Of a stretch of 64,000 nt of DNA, positions 21,849 through 32,885 are shown piece by piece. The stretch covers positions 664,109,501 to 664,173,500 of the forward strand of contig CM057456.1 in NCBI GenBank assembly GCA_016271365.2. The letters run 5' to 3'. Positions within the stretch are counted from its first letter, which is position 1; every line of letters begins with the position of its first letter. The stretch comes from Neoceratodus forsteri. Taxonomy: Eukaryota > Chordata > Ceratodontiformes > Ceratodontidae. The position numbers and the translations under genes were made by a program. The notes under the pieces were generated by a model. That model saw nothing but the letters and a program-made list of their open reading frames with translations, was not told where the DNA came from and did no database searches.

Positions 21849-23351
21849 GTGAAGCCAGATGGACTGACACATTGCCGTGCCATACAGGCCCTGGGTGCCA
21901 ACCGTCCTCCTGGGCAGCCCACTGTAGTTGGTCACAAAGACATTAAACTGGTAAAACTATCAGAAACTGATGACATAGAGGCATATATAATGACATTTGA
22001 GAGAGTGGCCCTGGTATGTGCTTGGCCTAGAGAACAATGGGTTATTCTGTTGGCACCATATTTGACTGGAAAAGCACAACTGGCCTGCAGTCATGTAGAA
22101 GTAGCCCAGGCCAATAATTATGATCAGGTCAAGGCAGCCATTCTAAAATGCTATGATATCAACACTGAAACCTACTGGCAGCATTTTCGAACATACCATT
22201 TTCAGACTGCTGATAATCCGCAGGATGCATATACCTGCTTAAAGGATTTGTGTGTTAAGTGGCTACAGCCTAATACAAGAACCCTGGATCAAGTATTGGA
22301 AGCTTGTTTTCTAGAACAGTTTATACATATATTGCCACAAGATGTACAACTCTGGGTGAAGGAGCACTGCCCAGAGACTTCTGATGTGGCGATTAGACTG
22401 GTGGAGGACTATCTAGCTGCTCAACCTTCTTGTCAAAAAGGGACTTCACACTATGGTCAACAGCAACCGATGGTAAGACACACCACTACACCTCCCTCTG
22501 TTAACACTACTACCCCTCCAGCAGGGGTAAAAACTTATTCTAAACCATCAAGAGGGTATAACCCAGAAATAATTTGTCAGGAATGTAATGGGAAGGGGCA
22601 CATAGCACGTTTTTGTCCCAAAAGAAGGAGTGAACCTAACCATTTGGTCCTGGCTAATTGGGGCCAGTATTTGATTCCAGTGCAAGTAGGACAGAAAACA
22701 GTACAGGGACTCCTTGATTCAGGGAGTAAACAGACACTAATTCAAGCATCTGTTTTGGAACAAAACCACCTACCCAGCAAGTCCACTACTGTGGTCACAT
22801 GTATTCATGGGGACACGCATCATTATCTTCTACATAACACTATTTTGACAGTACAGGGGAGAGCCCAACCACTGATGGTGGGCATTGTCCCAAATCTACC
22901 AATTCTAGTACTCATTGGACATGACCACCCACAATTCCAATCTTTGTTAACATCTAATCTTTCTACTGTGGTCACTAGATCCCAAACTAAAAATGCACTA
23001 GAACATTTATTTCCCTTTACTGAAGATGTTTATGAAGACCCCGGGAAAGATAGGAAATCAAGAAGTCAGAGAAGGAAGGAGAAAAATGTATGGACTCAGA
23101 CCAAATGGGAAAGAAATAATGTTGTATATGATACTAATGTTGAAAATATTGTAAAAGGAAATGAATTTAGAAATGCACAGAAACAGGATGTTAGTTTACA
23201 GAATTTTTTCCTCAGGTATCAAATGCTGGTGCTTCATCAGATAAATATAGGGTATGTAAGGGGTTATTGTATTGGGTATGCACAAATCCAAGAACAGAGG
23301 AAGAAGTCCAACAACTTATGGTACCCCAACCATATAGACAGCAGTTGCTAG
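21849..23351 (+). CDS. gag-pr: gag-protease polyprotein of Gmr1-type gypsy element, SCAN-like capsid domain
   Basis: A 500-codon open frame. Residues about 105-192 are SCAN-like: FRTYHFQTADNPQDAY, then LKDLCVKWLQP, VLEACFLEQFIHILPQDVQ and LWVKEHCPETSD, including the L-x-LEQF-x-x-ILP and W-V-x-EHCPE signatures. SCAN domains of vertebrate zinc-finger proteins are known to derive from the capsid C-terminal domain of Gmr1-like elements. A CCHC knuckle (CQECNGKGHIARFC, residues 243-256) follows, then protease with the DSG active-site triplet at residues 290-292 (LLDSGSKQTLI) and its ILVLIGHD flap-side strand near 353. The last roughly 60 residues are out of the ancestral frame because of a frameshift near 23,170-23,230. 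The first methionine may not be the original start: in-frame coding before it (21,573-21,770) is cut off by stops. Confidence 0.9.
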   Translation: MKPDGLTHCRAIQALGANRPPGQPTVVGHKDIKLVKLSETDDIEAYIMTFERVALVCAWPREQWVILLAPYLTGKAQLACSHVEVAQANNYDQVKAAILKCYDINTETYWQHFRTYHFQTADNPQDAYTCLKDLCVKWLQPNTRTLDQVLEACFLEQFIHILPQDVQLWVKEHCPETSDVAIRLVEDYLAAQPSCQKGTSHYGQQQPMVRHTTTPPSVNTTTPPAGVKTYSKPSRGYNPEIICQECNGKGHIARFCPKRRSEPNHLVLANWGQYLIPVQVGQKTVQGLLDSGSKQTLIQASVLEQNHLPSKSTTVVTCIHGDTHHYLLHNTILTVQGRAQPLMVGIVPNLPILVLIGHDHPQFQSLLTSNLSTVVTRSQTKNALEHLFPFTEDVYEDPGKDRKSRSQRRKEKNVWTQTKWERNNVVYDTNVENIVKGNEFRNAQKQDVSLQNFFLRYQMLVLHQINIGYVRGYCIGYAQIQEQRKKSNNLWYPNHIDSSC

Positions 23352-24340
23352 AAATAGCCCATGATGTACCCATAGTGGGACATTTAAGAAGGGACCGTAC
23401 CTTGAGCCATCTGTTATATTGATTTTTTCTGGTCTGGCATTCATGAACAGGTAGCGGAGTACTGTAAAAGCTGTGTTGAATGCCAGAAAGTTGCTAGAAT
23501 CAACAAAAAGGACAAGGTACCTTTGCTTCCTATACCTTGGTCACGACCCCCTTTGACCGCATAGCTATGGATGTGGTGGGTCCTCTACCTAAAAGTGTTA
23601 AAGGAAACCAATACATCTTGGTGGTCTGTGACTATGCTACAAAGTATCTGGAGGCTATACCCTTCGGAGTGTTACAGCACCTAAGATTGCAGAAGAACTA
23701 AGTAAGTTCTTCAGCTGAGTGGGTACACCCAAAGAAATCCTGACTGATAGGGGTAGCAACTTTTGTTCAGCTCTATTGAAATGGCTCTACCAAACCCTGG
23801 GAATTACTGCAATACATACCACACCATATCACCCTCAGACGGACAGTCTGATAAAGTGTTTCAATCAAACCCTCAAGAAAATGCTGCAAAAGTATGTTCA
23901 GGAGGAAGAAAGTAAATGGGATGTCCTTTTACCTTATTTAATGTTTGCACACAGAGAGGTACCCCAGGCCTCTACGGGATTTTCTCCTTTTGAGTTGTTA
24001 TATGGGCATAATCCCCAAGGCCCCTTACACCTTATTAAAGAGGAATGGGAAGAAGGACACACATCAATTGGATTGATGCCAAATTACTATATGCAAAATC
24101 TCAGACAGAAAATAGTAAAATACTTGTAAAAGTCACACTACACCAATACCAAACAACAAGAAGTACAAAAATTCCATTATGACAAGGGAACCGGACATAA
24201 GGAATTTGAGAAAGGAGATAAAGTACTTTTTTTACTACCTTCCTCAAAGAACAAACTTCATATGAAATGTCAGGGTCCAGATACAATACTAAGACAAATG
24301 GGGCCAGTAACATATGAATTAGAGTTGCCTGACAGAAGAA
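23330..24340 (+). pseudogene. integrase of Gmr1-type gypsy element, placed before RT
   Basis: Domains in order: an HHCC zinc finger (AHDVPIVGHLRRDRT near 23,355, YCKSCVECQ near 23,460); a DDE core with the first Asp in AMDVVGPL (codon 23,570), the second in ILTDRGSNF (codon 23,746) and the third motif PQTDSLIKCFNQTLKK. In that motif the usual Glu codon is AAG (Lys) at 23,854-23,856, which would abolish catalysis. A GPY/F-type module follows at 24,200-24,330 (FEKGDKVLFLLP, then GPDTILRQMGPVTYELEL). Stops at about 23,420 and 23,716, a TAA at 24,127 and frameshifts break the frame; 23,719-24,129 is the longest open piece. RT starts directly after, confirming the copia-like order. Confidence 0.92.
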
Positions 24341-24374
24341 AAAAACGTTTGTCAACAATTTACTCAAATGTAGG

Positions 24375-25540
24375 ATGGAAAGAGAGACACAGTTTTGTGG
24401 GTATATACATCCTGAATCTCCTGTTAGTGAATTAGATATGGCATACCAACGGTTAGAGGTTCAAGGGGAGATAGATGATGTTGCTATTAATCCCCATTTG
24501 GTACCCCAACAAGCAGCAGAATTGCAAACATTATTACTAAGGTATGAAGGTTCTTTTACAGGAACCCCTGGAAAGGTTAAAAACACGATCCATCATATAG
24601 TCATAACACAAAATACACCCATAAGACAAAAATCATACAGGTTACCTGAAAGGGTTAGGGAGGATGCAGTTAAAGAACTTCACAAAATGCAGCAGTTGGG
24701 TATCACAGAACCCTTCCATAGTGAATGGAATTTTCCCATCGTAGTAGTGGGAAAAAGGAAGGTGGGGTATGGCTTTGTCTAGACTTGAGACGTTTGAATG
24801 ACATCTCCAGGTTTGATAGCTATCCCATGCCTCACATAGATGATATTTTAGATAATCTTGGCAATGCACAGTATCTTATTACGTTGGACTTAACAAACGG
24901 CTATTGGCAGGTACCACTTGACACTGCTGCAAAAGTAAAAATAGTATTTAGTACCCTTATTGGCCTGTTTCAATTTACCGTAATGCACTTCAGGCTACAT
25001 GGGGCACCTGCCACTTTTCAAAGAATTATGGATAACATCTTATCTCCCCATGCTGCCTATAGTGCAGCCTATATAGATGACGTAGTTATTTTTAGCCAGT
25101 CATGGTCTGATCACTTGCGCCATTTATTCTTAGTCTTGGATGCGATATCTGATGCTGGTCTGACCATAAATCCATTAAAATGTTCTTTTTCCATGCAAGA
25201 AATGGAATATCTGGGATTCCAGATAGGCAGAGGTCAGATAAAACCAGTAAAATCAAAAATTGAATCGGTAGCTAATAGCCCCCAACCCATACCAAAAAAT
25301 GATGTAAGATGTTTCTTAGGACTAGCAAGCTACTACTGTTGTTTTATTCCTGCCTTCTCAACACTTGCTAATCCTCTAACACATTCGATTAAAAAAATCA
25401 ACCAGTTAAAGTGGTATGGACTCCTTCATGTGACAAAGTGTTTTGCACCATCAAAGCAAAACTATGTTCTTCACCTATCTTACGTACACCAGATTTCTCA
25501 CTACCTTTTATACTACAGACTGATACTTCAAATTGTGGTA
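24375..25540 (+). pseudogene. reverse transcriptase of Gmr1-type gypsy element
   Basis: The N-terminal part (24,375-24,780) carries the gypsy RT entry block: HHIVITQNTPIRQKSYRLP and KELHKMQQLGITEPFHSEW. One frameshift near 24,760 moves the rest to the next frame: LCLDLRRLNDIS, YLITLDLTNGYWQVPL, LHGAPATFQRIMDNIL and the catalytic AYIDDVVIFS (YIDD codons about 25,070-25,082). LGLASYYCCFIPAF marks the start of the connection region, and a second frameshift near 25,400 leads to RNase H. All palm Asp residues are present, so inactivation is by frameshift, not active-site loss. Confidence 0.92.
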
Positions 25541-25994
25541 AAGGGGCAGTCTTAACCCAATTTGTTGACGGAGATGAACAGCTAATTATTTATGTAAGTA
25601 GGAAGTTACATGAAAGGGAAACACACTACTCTACAATTGAAAAGGAGTGCCTGGTGGTATGGTGGGCTATAGAGGCACTCGGTTTCTATTTATGGGGTGT
25701 GTAATTTGAACTATGGACAGATCATAACCCCTTATGTTGGCTGAACATAATGAAAGATCAAAACTCCTCATTATGCAGTGGTATTTAGCATTACAGCCAT
25801 ACCGATTCAAAATTAAACATCAAAGGGGTACTGAACATAGTAACACTGATTTCTTATCTAGATATGGGCCTGAGTTAGGACAAGATGTACCTAATATCAG
25901 ACCCTGGGGTAAGAAAGTTGATAATTGTGAAAATCTGGTTATTTCACAATTTTGGAAGAAAAAAAAAAGAGAGGGATCCAGAGGTGGAGCCTAA
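25411..25994 (+). pseudogene. RNase H and terminal pol region of Gmr1-type gypsy element
   Basis: PFILQTDTSNCGKGAVLTQ supplies the first catalytic Asp (usually in a TDAS context, here TDTS), and YSTIEKECLVVWWAIEALGF the Glu. A TAA follows (25,702). The remaining part, LWTDHNPLCWL, then LALQPYRFKIKHQRGTEHSN and TDFLSRY, continues in another frame to about 25,870. In ordinary gypsy elements integrase would follow TDFLSR; here the frame ends and non-coding sequence leads to the polypurine tract. Confidence 0.88.
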
Positions 25995-26115
25995 GGAGAT
26001 GGATGGGCTTTGGCTCCATCTCTTTCTTGGGAGAGATCTGATATATAGGTATGTGAAAATCCTAATAGGAGGTTTGAAAGTATCATTTTAAAACCCATTA
26101 TGGGTTTTTATCTTG

Positions 26116-26129
26116 AGTGGGGAGGAGAA
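26116..26129 (+). promoter_or_regulatory. polypurine tract
   Basis: AGTGGGGAGGAGAA lies immediately before the TGTAAAAGG that starts the 3' LTR. It is the expected plus-strand primer position of an LTR retrotransposon. Confidence 0.85.
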
Positions 26130-27572
26130 TGTAAAAGGACATAAAACAGTATGCCAGCAGGTTGGAGTATTTTGTAGAGTTCTCCCTTAATTGTTTTCCT
26201 ATGTTTCTGTCTTCCATGTTGTTGGTGTACATGGGCTGGCCACCCATGTTTTTCTTTTTGTTTTTTGTAATGTCTTGTTGTCTGGTGCCCCCCACACACA
26301 CACACACATGATAATCTTTTAGCCTTATTCATGAACTGTGTTCCTCTAAACAAAGAGTAGTAGTATACTGAGACTAAGTAGGACAGCCCCTGTTACATTA
26401 TTCTAAGGATATAAGTGTGTATTTATTTGGTAGCTTCCTCCTTTTTAGTCTGCTAAAAAATGAAAAAGCCTTGCTGTAGTTTGTCTCATCTATCATTGGT
26501 TAGAACAGGAATAAAACGAATTGAGAATGCAACTGGTTAGACCCCTCTAAAATACTATTGTGCTATCCAGTGGAAAAGCCACCCCAAGGATGGGATAATG
26601 TGTAATTTTTTGTTTTCGCTCCTTGGTGGTGCAGCTTAGCATTATGCAGACCCAACTGAATTAAGGAAATGCTGTGTGACTGTGCGCACATTCGCACAGC
26701 TGCCTGTCTTTTTTTTTATATTGCACAAATCAATGAGAGGAGCACCACCAGAGATTGCATTCATGGAAATAATTAAAAGAATGCTTCTCGGGGGCATGGT
26801 TCAATTTTACAAAAGCTGTACAGCTATAGGTTAGCCATTCAGCTGTGCATAGTTCTACTCAGTCTGCAAGCTCTGTGGTAATAACAGCTTGCATTTTGAG
26901 AAATTTGGGACAACATAAATTAAATTAGAGGATTTGAAATGCTTGGTTTCTTTCATGAGCACTTAAGAGGGAGTTGAGAATTACCTTTTAGGTGGTTATC
27001 TGTTTTCTTGTACAGGCAGTCAAATGAAATTCTTTTGGTACACCCGCCCTGCAGTTCCTCTCTAAGAGCCGGCCGGCCACTTCCAAACACTTTTTGTCAG
27101 CAGGACTGCTGGAGAAGGGGCTTACCATTGTATTATTTTTTCTTATTTTAGATATAGAAGGTAATTCTGAAAAGAAATGTCATAGCTGTAATAAATGTAA
27201 TTATGAAATGAATGTTGGGAGATAAATGAGTGTACTGAAAGGTTCCTAAATAAAAAGTTATATTCCTGCTTGATTGACAGATAGGGCAGACCTATCAAAG
27301 AGCCCTGCTCTCTTTATATTCTGTTCAGGTAAAGGTGTTCTTCAGATTCGAGTAGGGTGTTGAAAGGGAAACACCTATCCAGACTACTGCTAGTTCTGCT
27401 GTTATGAAACATTTTGAATTTTGCTGAATTGAACCTTTGTTTTTGTTTTATTTTGTTTTGATGAAACAGTCTGCTATTATTTAGTTTTGTAAATATTTTA
27501 ATAAATATTTTGGAACATTTGCAATCTACAAATTGGTGTATGTGTCCATCTGTCATCCCCCAGCCTTTTCCA
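26130..27572 (+). repeat. complete 3' LTR, about 1,443 bp
   Basis: Starts TGTAAAAGGACAT directly after the polypurine tract and ends CCTTTTCCA, a one-base variant of the CCTTTTACA end of the 5' LTR. The first nine bases and the 5' LTR's last nine are exact inverted repeats. It contains a (CA)n run at 26,290-26,308. From 26,706 it aligns with the truncated 5' LTR. Confidence 0.88.
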
Positions 27573-28795
27573 TGCCAATTGGTACCTTTCTGGAGTTCAA
27601 AAATCATCCTTTATGAAGGGTCTGGTTTCAGACTTGGCCTTTCACAAGTCAAAGGGTGAAGGGGATCTGGCTAAACCACCCAACAAAGAGTCCAAGAAAC
27701 TGGAATACATAGCCAAGAACATTTTTGAGGCCTCCTCACTTGGTCTCCAGGAGGCCAGCTATTCAGTGATGATGGATAGCTGTGGCCATTTCTTTTTTGG
27801 GCATGTTAGGCTCCTCCTCCCTCAGCTTCCTGCTGATAACCAGCAGGTGGTGAAGCAAATCCGGGACCCAGGCTGCATGATGGATATGTAGCAGCTACAA
27901 ACTGCCTTGAACAAGGATAACTCCTATGCTCATTGCCATTTCATGCACCATAGGGCCTGGCTGATGCTGTCCACCTTCATGGTGGCATCCAGTAAAAGCT
28001 GACAGATATCCCAGTCCTTGGCACTGACCTCTTTGGCACTGGGGTGGAGGGACATTTCACACATATTAAGAAACCCACAATGCCATCCTGGACTCTGCGA
28101 TGTTCTCTCAGAAGGACCCAAAACCATCTATGGCTAAGAAAAAGGCCTTTTGATTTCAGGGTTTTCAGCCACAGCACCCTCGGTAACAGCCCCAGTTGAG
28201 GTAGTTTCATTGTTGGTATTTGAAACCCATGTTTGGTGGCCAAGTTCAAAAAAGAAGGGGTCTGGCGGAGGCTTCCAGTTCTCAGACATCAAACAAGTCC
28301 TCCAACACTGCAAAGTGACAGACTACAGGGTGCATTCCCCCCTTCCATCCAGTTCCTGTCCCAGCTCTTGGTTGGGGGTCAAATGTGCCACTTCTTACAG
28401 CAGACTGTTATTACTTCAGACAGGTGGGTGCTAGAGGTGGTGTGCAAAGAGTTGCCTCTGGACTTTGAGGTTCTTCCACTGTATTAACCCTTAGCCCCTC
28501 AGGAGGCCAGGGTGTCAGAAGACACACCGTCCATGCTAAGGGCTGATATTGCTCAGTCCATAGAGTGTGAGGTGAGAGAGCAGGTCCCAGACACTGCTGC
28601 CACACACGACCTATGTGTCCAGGTGCTTCCTGGTGCCAAAATGTATGGGGAGCTGGGGCTTCACACTAGACTTGCACATTCTTTTAATCTGCATTTTCTT
28701 TTGTGCAGAACTGCAAGTTACAGATGGTCACTCTGAATCAGATCATACCATTTCTTGAGCAGGAGACATGGTGTACTCCCTGGACCGATGCATTC
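27573..28795 (+). pseudogene. DIRS-like retrotransposon gag C-terminal part and RT start
   Basis: Immediately after the gypsy 3' LTR the DIRS frame resumes: KESKKLEYIAKNIFEASSLG (gag, open 27,613-27,891), then HHRAWLMLSTFM, the DIRS gag RRHAWLR-type signature, near 27,945. RT begins with LLVGGQMCHFLQQTV and TSDRWVLEVVCKELPLDF near 28,366-28,480, matching the DIRS RT N-terminus (VGGRL..F...W..ITSD.WVL). The last part, LNQIIPFLEQETW then WTDAFF near 28,735-28,795, is the block that leads into the catalytic palm. The frame is cut at GATGCATTCTTT by the L1 insertion and continues at 37,429. Several stops and frame changes are present. Confidence 0.85.
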
Positions 28796-29119
28796 TTTAT
28801 TTTTTAATTTTTATATTTTATATATTTTTTTTTAATTAATGGTTTATTGAAGGTTTTACAACACACTACAATACAAATGGTTCACACCAATAAATGTTAC
28901 ACAAGCCATGATCATGACAAATGAGGAACCCCTCCATCTGCCCTACAACTACCAAAACCCTCCCACCACCTAAAACAACCCATACCCCTCCCTATCCCCT
29001 CCACCCATACCTCTACCCCCACCCCATACCAGCACAACAAGAGTTATATAGAACAGGTGGGCAACTGCAGTAGGCATCAAGCCCCAGTAGATTACAGAGA
29101 GTACAAGGAGTAAAAGGGG

Positions 29120-32100
29120 TCCCAGATTTTCTCGAATCTGGCTAGTTGATTGTGAAGACTAGCAATCATCTTTTCTGTTCTGAGGTTGGCTAAAAGTTTC
29201 TGCAGCCATTCAGTATAGGTGATAGTGTCCATGTCTTTCCAGTGCTTTAGGACAAGTTTTTAAACAGACATGACTATGAGAGCTATATGGTATTTCCAGT
29301 TACGGACACCAACTTCTGAGAAGTCCCCTAGCAGGCAAATATTTGCGCTGTGAATAAGTCATCAAGGCCTAACATTGGGTCTGCTTTTTGCTTGATGCAG
29401 GCCCATAATGGGGCTACTGTAGGGCAATCCCAAAAGATATGTTTCAGAGTTCCATCTGTTTGATGACATCTTGTACAGGAAGGGGACATCACTTTGTTAA
29501 ACTTGGCCAGTCTCTCTGGAGAGTAGTAAAGATTATGAAGGATATGGAATTGCATCAGGCAGAGTCCATCCTGAGTTATGAATTTGTGGCAGCCTTTCCA
29601 TAATGCATCCCAATTGATTGATAAGTCAGGGAAATGGGGTGACCAATATGTTGTTGGGCTCATGTGTTCTGGATACAGCCCATTATACAGGAGTCCAAAC
29701 ATTTTAGAAACAGCATGAGGGGATCCAGCAAGGGGGACCAACTCCAAGAAAATTTCAGAGCGCAGGAACGCTGGAGGTGTAGCCCCAAAAAATTGTACCA
29801 AAACATGTCTTAATTGTTATGCCTTGAAAATAGAACTACCAGGGCAGTCAGATTTAGATATAATTCTTGGGGAGGATAGTCAACCACCTGCTTCATTCAG
29901 AAAGTATGTAGGAGAAAGAGAAGTGAGGTGGAGGTAGCCATGAGGGAGCGAAGACTCTGCCCTCAATTTAAAAATTGGAGTTGTCCATAAGGGGCTGGGT
30001 AATGTCCTGAACATGATTATATTTGAGAAAGGTACAAAGTTGGGAATGACTCTGATGAAGGTGCCTATAGGCGAAGAATGCAGCTGGGGAGGAAGAGCCT
30101 TAGGCTTTACATGGAGAAGGGTAGCAGAAGATAGACCCCGAGAATGGATCTGAGCTTACTCAATCCGGAGCCAAATGGGGATATGAGAGGAGGGGTCTTG
30201 AACCAATTCTGGGGTTAACATTCAAAGATACTTGTTGCTACAGCTAGCCCAGTAGTAAAAGCCCGAGTGAGGAAGGCGCAGGCCTCCTCTGGATTTAGAG
30301 GTAGCCAGTTTGTGGCAGGTGAGGCTTGGCCTCTTACCAGCCCAAATAAAATCTGTGATGAGACCATGGACTTTTTTGAACCAGGAAAGAGGGAGCCATA
30401 GGTTGAGGAGGTGAAGAGGATAAAATAAGTGAGGGAAGGTGTTCATTTTTATTAGGTTAATTCTACCCCAGAGACAAATGGGGAGGAGATACAATCTATT
30501 CGGATCCTGGGCAAGTGTTTGAAGGAGGTTACCCAGATTAGCATTCCTAAAATGGGATTTGCTTCTGGTAGGGGATCCCCAGGTATCTAAGGGTGCTGGG
30601 ATCCCAAGAAAGTCTAAGAGTGATTATCACAGATTTATGAGTTTTACAGTTTAGTGGGAACACTTCTGTCTTGTCGACATTAAGCTTGTAATTTGATAAA
30701 ACACCAAATTCCTTAATAATTTCTAACATGGGATGTATGGAGACGGCCGGGGTGCATTAGTTGGAGAAGAAGGTCATCAGCATACGCTGGTACTTTAACT
30801 TCATGACCTTCTTTGTTAATGCCCTGTATCGTTTGGCACTCCATTAGACTGCAAAATCAGGGGTTCTAAATACAGGTTAAAAAGGAGGGTGGATAGGGGA
30901 AAGCCCTGCCTGGTACCCAACATTAGTGGGAACAATTCTGAAAGTTTGCCATTGCTATAAATACAGGTAGTTGGGGTTTTATAGAGAGCTTGAATTCCCT
31001 GCAAGAATTTGGCGGGAAATCCAAAGGCGTGCAATGTCTTAAAAAGAAAGGCCCAATTAACTCTGTCGAAGGCCTTCTCGGCATCCAGGGAGACCAGCAC
31101 TGCTGGATGCTCGGAATCCATAGACGCCGAGAAGACATGGGCCAAACTGCGTAAATGATCTACTGAGGATCTGCCTCTCATAAATCCAACCTGTTCTGGG
31201 CCAATGAGGTCAGGAAAGATTAGATTTAGATGATCAGATATAAACTTTGCCAGAATTTTGATGTCTTGATTGAGGAGGCATATCGGTCTGTAACTTGTGG
31301 CCAGTTCCACGTGTTTACCGGGTTTAGGTAGTAGGATAATCAGGGCTTCAAAAAGAGATCTATCAGACTCTTTACGTGAAAGGATGTGTTGAAAAAGGGA
31401 GTGTAATAGTGGTGCCAATTGGTCGGCAAAGGCTTTGTAAAAGTTGGAGGTGAAACCGTCTGGCCCTGGAGCTTTATCAGTGAGAAGATCTTTGATTACT
31501 TTTAAAATTTCTGTCTCTGAGATAGGGGACAGAAGCATTTGCACTTGTACCCATGAAAGAGAAGGGAGATGGGAATTTTTGAGGTAATCCTCAAGAATTA
31601 GATACAGTGGGCTTACCATGGGACCATACAGTTGCCTCTAATATTTCTCAAATTCTAACACAATATCGGTGGGTGATATCTTGAGGGAGCCATCCTCATG
31701 GAACATATAGCTGCAATAAGTCTGGATGACTCTTGCTGTTTAATTCTTAGGGTGAGCAATCAAACAGCTTTTTCCCCATGATCTGTATAGGTGGCCTTGG
31801 CCTTCAAAACAGTGTACTCTGCCTTTTCTCACAGGAGCTCTAAATATGCTTCCTTTAATTTGATGAGGTCCTGTCTGAACTGATCTGAAGACAGAGGTGA
31901 GAGCTGAGCTTCCATGTTTCTGATTTCAGAAAGTTCCCTCAGTAAGTGCTCATCACTCTTTCTCTTGCGAGAGGAGGCAAGGCCAATGAGAACTCCCCTT
32001 AGGTATGCCTTCAGGGTGCACCATTCTATATCTACTTTCCGGTGGAACCCCAATTAGTAACAGTGAATTGGTTAATATGGTCAGAAATTAACTGAATCAC

Positions 32101-32885
32101 CCCAAGGTCTTTTAATATCTGATTATTTAATCTCCAGCAACTCCCAGGTTTAGGTAAGAAGGTAAGAGAAAGCTTACATGTGGTAAGGGAATGGTCTGAG
32201 GGGGATCCCAGATGGATGCATGAGTCAATTAGACCTGGTAGGAGACTGTAAGAAAGGAGAATATAATCGAGCCAAGAGGAGGTGCCATGCACTGGAGGGG
32301 TAAAGGTGAACTCCCCAGCCAAAGGGTGTAAGGTTCTCCAGGTGTCACACAACCTAAATGGTCCATTAAGTCTCTCAGAGCCCTTTCAGCTGGAAAGAAG
32401 CCTTTACAGGAATGCCCAAAATGACCAAGTTGTATATCAAATATTAAATTCCAATCCCCACTCAGAACCATTGACAAAATCAGAAAGGAGGATAAAATAT
32501 TGAGAAGGTGCATGAAGAAAGCTGGGGAATCTATGTTGGGACCATAAACACTGCCCAGTAGATATTCTGTTGTGTGCAAGAGGCCCTTATTGAGGAGATA
32601 TCTGCCTTGGGGGTCACAGATGGTTTGGATGGGAACAAATGGAACTGACCTGGCTAGGAGGATCATCACCCCAAAACTTTGCGTGGTGCCACTTGCTGAG
32701 AAAACTTGTCCAATGTACTGTCTTCTCAGTTTAGATGCTTCTGAGTTGAGGTTATGGGATTCTTTGATAAATACTATATTGACTTGTAGGAGATGTACAT
32801 ATTTTGTAAATTGTATTGTTTAGTCATGTGTTGTGCCTCTTTGACATTCCAAGTTGCAAAAGGGAGATGTCTAGCCACACCCATA
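29120..32885 (-). pseudogene. L1 ORF2: endonuclease, reverse transcriptase, C-terminal zinc motif
   Basis: Likely start is the ATG near 32,884, MGVARHLPFATWNVKE; TWNV is the L1 endonuclease entry. The endonuclease continues through VMILLARSVPFVPIQ, LSGDWNLIFD (32,440) and a PVHGTSSWLDYILLS-type end in 32,032-32,352. RT: DKAPGPDGFTSNFYKAF, LLPKPGKHVELATSYRPICL, LDAEKAFDRVNWAFLFKTL and GTRQGFPLSTLLFNLYLEPL (30,816-31,619 open), then AYADDLLL at about 30,770-30,790. The C-terminal part has CTRCHQTDGTLKHIFWDC (29,328-29,801). Multiple frameshifts and stops inactivate it, but all main blocks survive. Confidence 0.92.

Larger units (their letters stand above)
20619..27572 (+). mobile_element. Gmr1-type Ty3/gypsy LTR retrotransposon
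   Basis: A nearly complete element. It has a 5'-truncated LTR (20,619-21,498), a tRNA-Leu primer-binding site, gag with a SCAN-like domain and zinc knuckle, protease, integrase, reverse transcriptase, RNase H, a polypurine tract and a full 3' LTR (26,130-27,572). Integrase precedes RT, unlike ordinary gypsy elements; this order is the defining trait of Gmr1-like elements, first recognised in Atlantic cod. Frameshifts and stops interrupt pol, so it cannot move by itself. It lies within DIRS gag: gag N-terminal remnants end at 20,618 and gag resumes at 27,573. No target-site duplication is visible, as expected when about 560 bases of the 5' LTR start are missing. Confidence 0.93.

Noticed and set aside
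26130..26705. Long 3' UTR instead of LTR start
   Set aside because: The TGTAAAAGG after a polypurine tract is the exact inverse of the CCTTTTACA at the 5' LTR end, so this stretch is better explained as LTR missing from the truncated 5' copy.
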